Assembly: GCA_034421575.1 (NCBI GenBank)
Contig: DAOUKG010000002.1
Location: 1-60,250, forward strand
Length of the DNA stretch: 60,250 bases
Direction: 5' to 3'
Source of the DNA: VXLM01 sp034421575
GTDB taxonomy: Bacteria > Chloroflexota > Dehalococcoidia > Lucifugimonadales > VXLM01
The first letter of the stretch is position 1, and each line of letters opens with the position of its first letter. The translations under genes and the position numbers were made by a program. Below are positions 7,948 through 15,744 of this stretch, one piece after another. The notes under the pieces were generated by a model. That model saw only the letters and a program-made list of their open reading frames with translations. It did not search any database and was not told the origin of the DNA.

Positions 7948-10110
7948 TTAGACCTCGACCAATTCGCCCGCGTCGACGGCTTCGGGAATCGGGCCTCTGT
8001 AGTCACAGTCTCTACACTGGCAGCGGTCGCGTCCCTGCTCGACAAGCAGGCCGCCGCACTCCGGACACGGAACTCCGAGCGGCTTGCGGTTGACCGTGAA
8101 ATCGCAGTCAGGATAGTTGACGCAGCCGTAGAATTTCCTGCCGTTCCTGCCGCGCTGTCGTCGCTCGACGATGTCCCCGCCGTCTTTCGGACACTGCACG
8201 CCTATCCGCTCCATCAGCGGCTTGGAGCTCCGGCAATTGGGGAACCCGCTGCACGAGAGGAACCGCCCGTACCGGCCCGACTTGATGACCATTGGGCTAT
8301 CGCACTTGTCGCACATTTCGCCGCTCTCTTCGTCGATCTGACTGCTGGGGACACGCTCGGCCTTTTCAAGCGCTTCCTTTACGGTCGTGTTGAAAGGTTG
8401 GTAGAAGTCCTTCAGCATGGGGTTCCAAGCCCGTTGCCCGCTCGCTATCTCATCGAGCTGCTCCTCCATCTTCGCGGTGAACCCGATGTCCACAACGTCG
8501 GGGAAGTGCTGAATGAGCAGTCCGGTCACCGCCCTTCCGAGCTTCGTCGGCTCGATGCGGCCTTTCGTCTTTCGCGCGTAGTCGCGGTCCAGCACGGTCG
8601 CGATGGTCGGGGCATAGGTGCTGGGACGTCCGATGCCTTCCTCTTCGAGCGCCCGCACCAGCGTGGCCTCACTATAGCGGGGAGGGGGCTGAGTGAAGTG
8701 CTGCTCCGGCAGTAGGGCGATGAAGTCCAGCGCGTCGCCGTCTTCGAGCGGCGGCAGTTCCCGGGACTCCTCTGAGGCCTTGCCGTTGGAGGAGTCGGTC
8801 CCCTCCATGTAGACCCTTCTGAAGCCGGCAAACTTGAGCACCGAGCCTGTGGCTCGAAAGTCATAGTGGGTGCCAGAAATGACGCTCTCGGCATCGATGT
8901 CTACCCGAGTGGCGTCGAAGATCGCGTCGTTCATCTGGCTTGCGACCATGCGCCGCCAGACCAGGTCGTACAGCCGGAACTGCTCGGTAGTGAGGTGATT
9001 CTTCACTTTGTCCGGCTCGACGAAGAGGGAGGTGGGGCGTATGGCTTCGTGGGCCTCCTGCGCGCCACGAACGCGCTTGGTGTAACGCCGGGGAGCCTTG
9101 GGAGCGAAGCTCGCGCCGAACTTCTCCTTCACGTAAGCGGAAGCCTCGCGGAGCGCGGAGTCGGCGACGTTGGTGGAGTCGGTCCTCATGTAGGTTATGA
9201 GGCCGGTCGTTCCGCCCGTGCCGACGTTCACGCCCTCGTACAACTGCTGGGCGACGACCATCGTCCGTTGAGCCGTAAAGCCCAATTTCCGCGACGCCTC
9301 CTGCTGGAGGGTGCTGGTAATGAACGGGGCCGAAGGCTTGCGTCGCCGTTCACGTCTTTGCACCGAAGTCACGCGATACGTTGCGCCTTCAAGGTCGCCG
9401 GTAATCGCGGTGGCCTCGGCCTCGTTCTTGATCTCGATGCGCGACTTGCTTCCATGCAGCCGCCGAAGATCTGCCGTGAAGCTCTGTGCATCGGCGCCGT
9501 TTCTGGACTTTGGGGCGAGTGTGGCATCGATGCTCCAGTACTCTTCCGATTGGAAGGCATCGATCTCCTGCTCCCGCTCGACGATGAGCCGGAGCGCCAC
9601 GGACTGGACTCTGCCCGCAGACAGGCCGCGCCGGACCTTCTTCCACAAAACGGGGCTGAGCTCGTAGCCGACCAGCCGGTCGAGTACCCTTCTCGCCTGT
9701 TGGGCGTCGATCAGGTTGTCATCGAGTTGGCGGGGGTGGGCGAATGCCTCTTTGACCGCTCCGTCGGTGATTTCATGGAAGATTACGCGTTTGACCTTGG
9801 ACGCATCGATCTTGGCCGCGCTGATGAGGTGCCAAGAGATAGCCTCCCCTTCACGGTCCGGGTCGGTGGCGAGGTAGACAGTGGAAGCGGATTTTGCGGC
9901 GTCGGCGATTTCCTTGACGACCTTCCTCTTGTCCGGCATCACGCGATACTTGGGCACGAAGCTCAGGTCATCGACCCTGACGCCCATTTCCCTCTTGGGG
10001 ATGTCGCGAACGTGGCCCATCGAGGCCTTCGTGTCATACTTGCCGCCAAGAAAGCGCCCGATGGTGCGTGCCTTGGCGGGCGATTCGACTATTACGAGGT
10101 CTTTGCCCAT
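7948..10110 (-). CDS. topA: DNA topoisomerase I (type IA)
   Basis: A 720-aa enzyme that relaxes negative supercoils. The TOPRIM domain starts at once (GKDLVIVESPAKA) and includes the acidic motif LATDPDREGEAISWHL. The active-site tyrosine is in LITYMRTDS (about Y307). The C-terminus has three zinc-ribbon repeats: CDKCDSPM...CSGFPNC, CPKDGGDI...CVNYPDC, and CPECGG...CQCRDC. I placed the start at ATG 10110 because the TOPRIM motif begins two residues later. The frame is open to an ATG at 10152, but those extra 14 residues are not family-like. A terminator for the upstream dprA lies in the gap, so topA probably has its own promoter. Confidence 0.96.
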   Translation of the reverse strand: MGKDLVIVESPAKARTIGRFLGGKYDTKASMGHVRDIPKREMGVRVDDLSFVPKYRVMPDKRKVVKEIADAAKSASTVYLATDPDREGEAISWHLISAAKIDASKVKRVIFHEITDGAVKEAFAHPRQLDDNLIDAQQARRVLDRLVGYELSPVLWKKVRRGLSAGRVQSVALRLIVEREQEIDAFQSEEYWSIDATLAPKSRNGADAQSFTADLRRLHGSKSRIEIKNEAEATAITGDLEGATYRVTSVQRRERRRKPSAPFITSTLQQEASRKLGFTAQRTMVVAQQLYEGVNVGTGGTTGLITYMRTDSTNVADSALREASAYVKEKFGASFAPKAPRRYTKRVRGAQEAHEAIRPTSLFVEPDKVKNHLTTEQFRLYDLVWRRMVASQMNDAIFDATRVDIDAESVISGTHYDFRATGSVLKFAGFRRVYMEGTDSSNGKASEESRELPPLEDGDALDFIALLPEQHFTQPPPRYSEATLVRALEEEGIGRPSTYAPTIATVLDRDYARKTKGRIEPTKLGRAVTGLLIQHFPDVVDIGFTAKMEEQLDEIASGQRAWNPMLKDFYQPFNTTVKEALEKAERVPSSQIDEESGEMCDKCDSPMVIKSGRYGRFLSCSGFPNCRSSKPLMERIGVQCPKDGGDIVERRQRGRNGRKFYGCVNYPDCDFTVNRKPLGVPCPECGGLLVEQGRDRCQCRDCDYRGPIPEAVDAGELVEV

Positions 10111-10145
10111 AGTAATTCCGTCAAGTTCAAGATATAGGGGTCGGG

Positions 10146-10175
10146 ACAACAAAACAGGCAGGGTGTGGCCTGCCT
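10146..10175 (-). terminator. Rho-independent terminator downstream of dprA
   Basis: Read on the minus strand, AGGCAGG-loop-CCTGCCT (10175-10156) is followed by GTTTTGTTGT. It lies between the dprA stop and the topA start and would separate their transcripts, although part of the transcription may read through. Confidence 0.55.
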
Positions 10176-10245
10176 CTTCTAGGTATTATGAACACAGGGC
10201 GCATCCGGTTTGCAACCGCTTTTCGACCGAATCCGATCGCCACAA

Positions 10246-11334
10246 TCAAACTCGCACGTAGTTCATCCCGCCAATCTGACGCACGAGACCGCGCAATTCC
10301 ATCATTGCGAGAAGGCTGCTCACGACCGAGATTGTCATGCCGGAACCACGGATGATCTCGTCTATGTGAGTAGGTTCCTGGCTCAGGTGATACAGGACCT
10401 TAGACTCGTCATCGTTGGCCGGGAAGAGCGCCGCCATCTCGATTTGCGCTCCCACAAACGAGAGGTTGAGTTCTTCCAGGATATCCTCGTGCTTGTGGAC
10501 CGGTTTCGCCTCCATGCGCTGAATCAGGGCATTCGTGCCGCGACTGCCCGGGGACAGGATGCTTCCCGGCACGGCGAAGACCTCGCGGTTCTGGTCGAGG
10601 GCGTGGCGCGCGGTAATCAAAGCGCCGCTGCTTTCGGCAGCCTCGATCACGAGCGTTCCCAGGGTAATGCCGCTCAGGATGCGATTTCGCCGAGGAAAGT
10701 GCTCTGCTTTTGGTTTGGTGCCTATGGGGTGCTCGGAAATAACGGCGCCGTTTTCCACAATCTGCTCGGCGAGCCGGGCGTGCTGGTGCGGGTACACGAT
10801 GTCCACGCCGTTGCCGAGCACTGCAACCGTTCGGCCACCGGCTTCCAGTGCCGCCCGGTGGGCTATGCCGTCCACTCCACTGGCGAGGCCGCTGACGACT
10901 ACCACATTCGATTTGGCGAGATCCGTGGACAGCCGGTGGGTGACCTCCCGACCGTAAGCCGTGACCCGCCTTGTACCGACGACAGCCACCGACCTCTCGT
11001 CCTTGGGAAGAAGCTTGCCCTTTACATAGATAACCGGTGGCGCATCGTCGATCTCCTTGAGGCGAGCCGGATATTCGGGATCGTGCCATGTGAAGGCCGA
11101 GCACCCGTGCTCCTCAAGCAGCGACAGTTCACCGTCAGGACTGATTCTTGTCCGATGCCTCAGGACCGAGCGGGTCGTCCTCTCATCCAAGCCCGCTTCA
11201 CGCAGCGCCGCTTCGCTTGCGCTCCAAGCATCCGAGAGCGAGCCGAAGCGTTTCTCGAGCAGACGCAGGCGCACCGTTCCCACGAATGGCACGCGTGTGA
11301 AGGCGATCCAATGCTTTAGTTCATCAGGATTCAT
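10246..11334 (-). CDS. dprA: DNA processing protein DprA
   Basis: A 362-aa protein that loads RecA onto incoming single-stranded DNA during natural transformation. Present in order are an N-terminal SAM-like helical domain, the Rossmann-like DprA core (VVGTRRVTAYG; VVSGLASGVDGIAHRAAL; AVLGNGVDIVYPHQH; FPRRNRILSGI; IEAAESSGALITARHA; FAVPGSI) and a C-terminal winged-helix of ~60 residues (HIDEIIRGSGMTISVVSSLLAMMELRGLV). The start is ATG 11334, directly preceded by an in-frame TTG; no strong ribosome site is visible. It lies upstream of topA in the common dprA-topA order. Confidence 0.95.
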   Translation of the reverse strand: MNPDELKHWIAFTRVPFVGTVRLRLLEKRFGSLSDAWSASEAALREAGLDERTTRSVLRHRTRISPDGELSLLEEHGCSAFTWHDPEYPARLKEIDDAPPVIYVKGKLLPKDERSVAVVGTRRVTAYGREVTHRLSTDLAKSNVVVVSGLASGVDGIAHRAALEAGGRTVAVLGNGVDIVYPHQHARLAEQIVENGAVISEHPIGTKPKAEHFPRRNRILSGITLGTLVIEAAESSGALITARHALDQNREVFAVPGSILSPGSRGTNALIQRMEAKPVHKHEDILEELNLSFVGAQIEMAALFPANDDESKVLYHLSQEPTHIDEIIRGSGMTISVVSSLLAMMELRGLVRQIGGMNYVRV

Positions 11335-11388
11335 CAAGCAGTAATGATAGCACGCTGATGGGCCGCCATAGCAGATGCCCTTCCAACG

Positions 11389-12171
11389 CTACGACGCTTC
11401 TCCACCTTTGTTGGTTGCCCGTCGCACGGCGTCAAGGTAGGTCTTGGACCCCTCTGTCAGATAGGCCAGCCAGCTGGTCATCAGGAATCTCGCTCCTGCC
11501 TCTACCACCTCCTCAGCCGTGTCCGCCCACGCTATGGCCCCGGCAGTGCGCCCGGACTCGGCGATGCGTGACACAGCATCGGAAATGGTCTGCTTGACCT
11601 TCGGGAGGTCGATCTGGCCGACCAGCCCCATGCTCTGAGCCAAGTCGCTTGGCGCAACGAAGAATACGTCGATGTGGTCTACGGCAAGGATCTCCGGCAG
11701 ATTCTCTATTGCCAGGATGTCCTCGATCATCGCGACCACGAGGGTCTCTTGGTTGGCCTTCTTGAAGTACTCTTCCGAACCGATGCCGTACGCCTGTCGG
11801 CTCTCGTACATTCCCCTGGCCCCAATCGGCCCATATCGAGAGGCCCGGACGACCTCTCTCGCCTGTTCCGCCGTATCGACATGAGGCACGATCACACCTT
11901 GAGCGCCCTGATCGAGCGACCGATAGATGAGACCGTAGTCCACGCGATTGACCCGGATGAGTGACGTCATTCCCCAGAGATCACATGACCTCGTGATGTT
12001 CTGGATCTCCCTGAAGTCGATTGCTCCGTGCTCGGTCTCGACCCACACGCCGTCGAACCCCATAGGGCCAAGAAAGTCTACGATCTCAGCCGTGTGAAAC
12101 CCTTCTACGACGCTGACGACCTCACCTCGTTCTAGCTTCCTCTTGATCCGGTTTTCCCGTAGTTGACGCAA
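11389..12171 (-). CDS. HpcH/HpaI-family aldolase
   Basis: A 260-aa class II (metal-dependent) aldolase of the HpcH/HpaI type, which cleaves 2-keto-3-deoxy acids to pyruvate and an aldehyde. Family marks are GFDGVWVETEHG, GAQGVIVPHVDTAEQA, the ARG in RYGPIGARGMY, AMIEDILAIENLPEIL (metal-binding Glu), and VFFVAPSDLAQSMG (metal-binding Asp). It is followed on the right, in the same direction, by a MetE-like gene and a nucleotidyltransferase with gaps of 75 and 64 bp, so the three may be co-transcribed. The substrate is unknown. Confidence 0.85.
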   Translation of the reverse strand: MRQLRENRIKRKLERGEVVSVVEGFHTAEIVDFLGPMGFDGVWVETEHGAIDFREIQNITRSCDLWGMTSLIRVNRVDYGLIYRSLDQGAQGVIVPHVDTAEQAREVVRASRYGPIGARGMYESRQAYGIGSEEYFKKANQETLVVAMIEDILAIENLPEILAVDHIDVFFVAPSDLAQSMGLVGQIDLPKVKQTISDAVSRIAESGRTAGAIAWADTAEEVVEAGARFLMTSWLAYLTEGSKTYLDAVRRATNKGGEAS

Positions 12172-12246
12172 TTGGCACTCCTTTTCATCGAGCCCTGTAT
12201 GCCTCTAGCTCTTTCGACGGATCGTCCTGCCCGACAATTCGATCAG

Positions 12247-13317
12247 CTATCCGAACTCGCCACGGAGCATTTCTGCAGCAAGCGCCTCGTTCCTGAGTTT
12301 CATATATGCCTCGTCGAGGGGGATGTCGGCTGCGCTTCCCGGAGCGAACCCACAGTCAGGATGCAGGATAATCCGTTCCGGCGCTACGTATTGGACGGCC
12401 CTCCGGACGCGGTCGGCGATTTCATCGGGCGTGTCTATATGACTGCTTCGACAGTCCACGCATCCCAGCCCGATGTCGAACCTTTCGGGCAGTTCGCGCA
12501 GTACCGCAAAATCACCTGCCGCCGGTATCGCGAATTCCAGCATGAGGATGTCGACCTGCAGGTCCGAAAGGGCGGGCAGGATCGGGCCGTATCCGCCTTC
12601 GCCCACCCATCCTGCTCGTCCCTTGTTTCGCCTGCAGAGGTGGACTGCCAACCGCACGCCCTCCACGCCCTCTACGACCTGGTTGATAAGGTCAACGCAA
12701 AAGGCCATTTCGGCCGGTGGATCGTCGTACGCCGCCCTGACCTTTTGGTCGACGAACAGGCACAGATGGGGATCGTCGATCTGCGCGACCTCTACGCCTT
12801 CATCTCTTAGGGCGATGAGTTCCTGCCGCAGCACAGGCGTCAGCGCCGCTGTGAAGTCCCGCCGCGTGGGATATGCCGCACTCGACAATTCCTCGTCCCA
12901 CATACGCTCGCCTATCAGGTAGGGCGACGGAATGGCGACCTTGATATCGCGCTTGGTGTGCTCTTTAAGGAATCTGGCTTCCCTTGCCAGCAGACCCGGG
13001 TTTACGACCTCCAGTTCAGATGTGACGACATGCCACGTCTGACGCTGACCGAGAACCTCCTTTATCGACATCTCGAACCCGCTGCAGATGTCGGCAATGA
13101 CGCCGATGTATGACTTCCGCCGCCATTCGCCATCGGAGATGATGTCGATTCCGGCGAGTTCCTGCATCTGCGCCACGTAAGGAATGGCGGAGTCCATCAT
13201 CCGACGAAACTCGGCCAGAGAGCCACCTTCCTCGACCTGGGTTTCGATAAGGTCTCGGACGTACTGAGGCCTCGGCATCGAGCCGACGACGGTGGTCGGG
13301 AACAGGTCTTCGTTCAT
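12247..13317 (-). CDS. Cobalamin-independent methionine-synthase-like protein (MetE C-terminal domain)
   Basis: A 356-aa single-domain protein with the zinc site of the MetE C-terminal barrel: His and Cys in VHLCRRN, Glu in MLEFAIP, and Cys in HPDCGF. These correspond to the four zinc ligands (H, C, E, C) of MetE. The N-terminus FPTTVVGSMPRP and SDGEWRR also match the family. It lacks the N-terminal half of MetE and therefore may not be a methionine synthase. Relatives include methyltransferases that use other methyl donors and the epoxyalkane:coenzyme M transferase. Context is an HpcH aldolase and a nucleotidyltransferase, so a role in small-molecule catabolism is possible. Confidence 0.82.
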   Translation of the reverse strand: MNEDLFPTTVVGSMPRPQYVRDLIETQVEEGGSLAEFRRMMDSAIPYVAQMQELAGIDIISDGEWRRKSYIGVIADICSGFEMSIKEVLGQRQTWHVVTSELEVVNPGLLAREARFLKEHTKRDIKVAIPSPYLIGERMWDEELSSAAYPTRRDFTAALTPVLRQELIALRDEGVEVAQIDDPHLCLFVDQKVRAAYDDPPAEMAFCVDLINQVVEGVEGVRLAVHLCRRNKGRAGWVGEGGYGPILPALSDLQVDILMLEFAIPAAGDFAVLRELPERFDIGLGCVDCRSSHIDTPDEIADRVRRAVQYVAPERIILHPDCGFAPGSAADIPLDEAYMKLRNEALAAEMLRGEFG

Positions 13318-13381
13318 CGGCTTCTCTGGCGTGACTTCATAGGTGCATTCGTGACACTGTCGGAAAGGAATTTAGAGCAGG

Positions 13382-14146
13382 TCAATCTGCGAACCTCATC
13401 CAATCGGCGGTGGCAAGGTGATAGTCCTGGATGGTGTCGACTTCATGGTAGTTGCCGGGTACAGCCGCGGAGTGTACGGGAATACCCGCTCGAATCATTC
13501 GGTCGAGAAGATGAATCACATAGGCCATACGAAAGGGTCGACCGTCGGCGATGATCTGCTCGTCACCAAGCTCGGCGTGAATTTCATCATGGAACTCCAG
13601 GAATTGAGATGCCCCCTTGGCCGACATCTTGATAACGCCGGTGTACTCGCCGGAGGCCTCCTCAGGCTCTATCGTGCGCGAAACTTCCACCACACGATCA
13701 CCTTCCACGATCATCTTTTCAGCATCCGTCTCGGGGTGCATACTGCGGAAAACGTACCGCTCACGCCAGCGGGTGTCCATGACGAGTGTGATATCGTGCG
13801 GCGAGTCCTGCAGCGCCTTCACCGCTTCGCCAAGGTAGAGCGTGTCGGTGTATGTGGCGTAAAAGCCGTCCGCCATGAACTCACGTGCGCAGACGAGGGA
13901 CGCAAGGATGTTGGTCGTGGGCCAGGCTGCGTTTTCCACGTAGGCAAAATTCGGATAGGCATCTCGCACTACATCGATGAGATACCCGCCGACAAATGCG
14001 AAATCGTCCAGACCATTCTCTTGAAAGGCGCGCAGCGTCCAATCGAGAATCCTGGTCCCAGCTATTTCGGTAAAGCACTTGGGCTGCGACGCTGTGAGGG
14101 GCATGAGCCGTGCCCCACGACCGGCTCCCAGTAGAATGACGTTCAA
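13382..14146 (-). CDS. Sugar/choline-phosphate nucleotidyltransferase family protein
   Basis: A 254-aa NTP-transferase of the GT-A fold. The signature LLGAGRGARLMPLT with PKCFTEIAG at residues 5-30 binds the nucleotide, and YTDTLYLG supplies the metal-binding Asp region. It resembles the LicC/GlmU-N/RfbA group, which activates phosphocholine or sugar phosphates. No acetyltransferase repeats follow, so it is not a GlmU. It is the first gene of the leftward group with the MetE-like and HpcH genes. Confidence 0.82.
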   Translation of the reverse strand: MNVILLGAGRGARLMPLTASQPKCFTEIAGTRILDWTLRAFQENGLDDFAFVGGYLIDVVRDAYPNFAYVENAAWPTTNILASLVCAREFMADGFYATYTDTLYLGEAVKALQDSPHDITLVMDTRWRERYVFRSMHPETDAEKMIVEGDRVVEVSRTIEPEEASGEYTGVIKMSAKGASQFLEFHDEIHAELGDEQIIADGRPFRMAYVIHLLDRMIRAGIPVHSAAVPGNYHEVDTIQDYHLATADWMRFAD

Positions 14147-14260
14147 GCTGCCGATTATCTCCGTGCCGCGAAGTCGCGTTCAGCCTACCGAGAATTCCGG
14201 GCGGACGCAAATCGGCCCGGCAATGAGTGGTAGTGCAATCATCCCCGGGCCGCATAACTA

Positions 14261-14352
14261 TGAGGGTGTCCAAATAGCTCCCCGTTCACCCCGTTCATAG
14301 TTCGACAAGCTCACCACGAACGGGTTTTACTGATCTATTAGACACTCCCTTA
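14261..14352. mobile_element. Short TIR-ended non-coding element (MITE-like)
   Basis: A 92-bp stretch with imperfect terminal inverted repeats, TGAGGGTGTCCAAATAG on the left and CTATTAGACACTCCCTTA on the right. Inside is a hairpin of CCCGTTC and GAACGGG around TTCGACAAGCTCACC, related to the CCTTCGACAAGCTCAGGG family. It carries no coding frame. Confidence 0.5.
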
Positions 14353-14376
14353 GGCAGGTCTTAGCGTACTTTCGGT

Positions 14377-15678
14377 CTATGGGAGCGGCTGCTCCTCGAT
14401 GTATGCCCCGAACGTGTATGCGAACACGCGGAACTGGTCGGAGTTGGAACTCAGCTTGAGCTCGTGACCCTCGAAGTCATCGAGTTGAATCACGCGATAC
14501 ATACGTGGCTCATCCACCTGAATGAAGCTGTTGCCCTCGTCGTCCCACTGGACGTCCAGGCCCGCCTGCTCCTCCTTCACCGGCTCGTCGTTGACGAGAA
14601 CTCGTACGTCGTAAGGCTCAACGCTGTCTTCTTTGGTCAGCACAACGTTGACCTCCGCCGCCTTGAAATTGACAAGGATGTAGTCCTCGAAGTCTTCTGT
14701 GACCCGTGCATGCCGGAGGTGTTCCAACTCGTTGATCCATGAACCCTGCAGGTAGATGAACTGGTTGTAATGTTCCTCAGCGATGTCCTCGTACTCGACG
14801 ATTCGACCCAGACCCTGGTAGTACTCTTCGTGGAGTACGTACGGGGAGCCTCCAAACTGAAGCGCGCCGTAGTTGCGCTCCACTCCTGCGTACAGCTCGC
14901 GGGTCAGCCCTTCCAGTGGGTCTTGGGCGAGCGCATCAAGGTGGAAACTGGCGTCTTCGATATTGCTGTGTTCGATGCTGGCTACGTCTTCATCGAGCTC
15001 GGCCAGGACCTTGCGAATCTCGTCCTCCGTCTCGATGTACTCGCCCTCGCCGAAGTGCGTGTAGCGGATGATTCCGTCCTTGTCTATCAGGTATTTGGCT
15101 GGCCACGACCTGTTGAGGAAGTTATTCCAAGTACCGTGATCGTTGTCCAAGACGACGGGGTATTCGATTCCCCAGTCCTCGACCGCCATCTTCACGTTCG
15201 ATTCGAGCTTTTCGAACTCAAATTCCGGCGCGTGAACACCGACGATCACGAGACCGGCGTCCTTGTACTTGTCGTGCCATTCCTTGATGAACGGCAGCGT
15301 CCGGATGCAGTTGACGCAGGTGTAGGTCCAGAAGTCGATGAGAACGACCTTGTCCCCTCTGAGTTCCTCCAACGTGAACGGCTCCGTGTTTATGTAGGAG
15401 CTGATGCCCGCGAGTTCCGGCGCCAAAAGTCCTTCCTGGCCCTGAGGCCCCGCCTGAGGATCGGGGACAGGGGTTGCGGTCGGATCGGGAACGGGCGTGG
15501 GCGGAGGCGGCGCCTCGTCGGTATCCACGCTCGAGACCGAAGGAGTGGCCGTCGCTCTGGGGGTCGCAGTGGGTTCGTCCGGAGCGTCTGCCCCGTCACT
15601 CCCACCGCACGCCGCCAACACGAGCGCAAACAGGAAAGCAAGTGCTGTAATCGTAATGAGGTTCCGAGAGATTGTCAT
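14377..15678 (-). CDS. Thioredoxin-fold lipoprotein with DipZ-type C-terminal domain
   Basis: A 433-aa predicted lipoprotein. A signal peptide ends in a lipobox (LVLAAC, C24), then a Pro/Thr-rich linker to ~residue 75. A TlpA/DipZ-like thioredoxin domain spans ~85-215 with the redox pair C121/C124 (WTYTCVNCIRT). The last ~190 residues are a beta-rich domain like that at the C-terminus of DipZ. It probably acts at the outer face of the membrane in thiol-disulfide exchange. The DsbD-like membrane part of true DipZ is absent and is not seen nearby, so its electron donor is unknown. It is closely related to the adjacent, larger protein at 15745-18009. Confidence 0.87.
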   Translation of the reverse strand: MTISRNLITITALAFLFALVLAACGGSDGADAPDEPTATPRATATPSVSSVDTDEAPPPPTPVPDPTATPVPDPQAGPQGQEGLLAPELAGISSYINTEPFTLEELRGDKVVLIDFWTYTCVNCIRTLPFIKEWHDKYKDAGLVIVGVHAPEFEFEKLESNVKMAVEDWGIEYPVVLDNDHGTWNNFLNRSWPAKYLIDKDGIIRYTHFGEGEYIETEDEIRKVLAELDEDVASIEHSNIEDASFHLDALAQDPLEGLTRELYAGVERNYGALQFGGSPYVLHEEYYQGLGRIVEYEDIAEEHYNQFIYLQGSWINELEHLRHARVTEDFEDYILVNFKAAEVNVVLTKEDSVEPYDVRVLVNDEPVKEEQAGLDVQWDDEGNSFIQVDEPRMYRVIQLDDFEGHELKLSSNSDQFRVFAYTFGAYIEEQPLP

Positions 15679-15744
15679 GGTGTCTCCTAAAGTGTTGTGC
15701 AGCCGCGCAAGATGATTGCGCCTGCCGCCGGTTGGCCTTTGTCT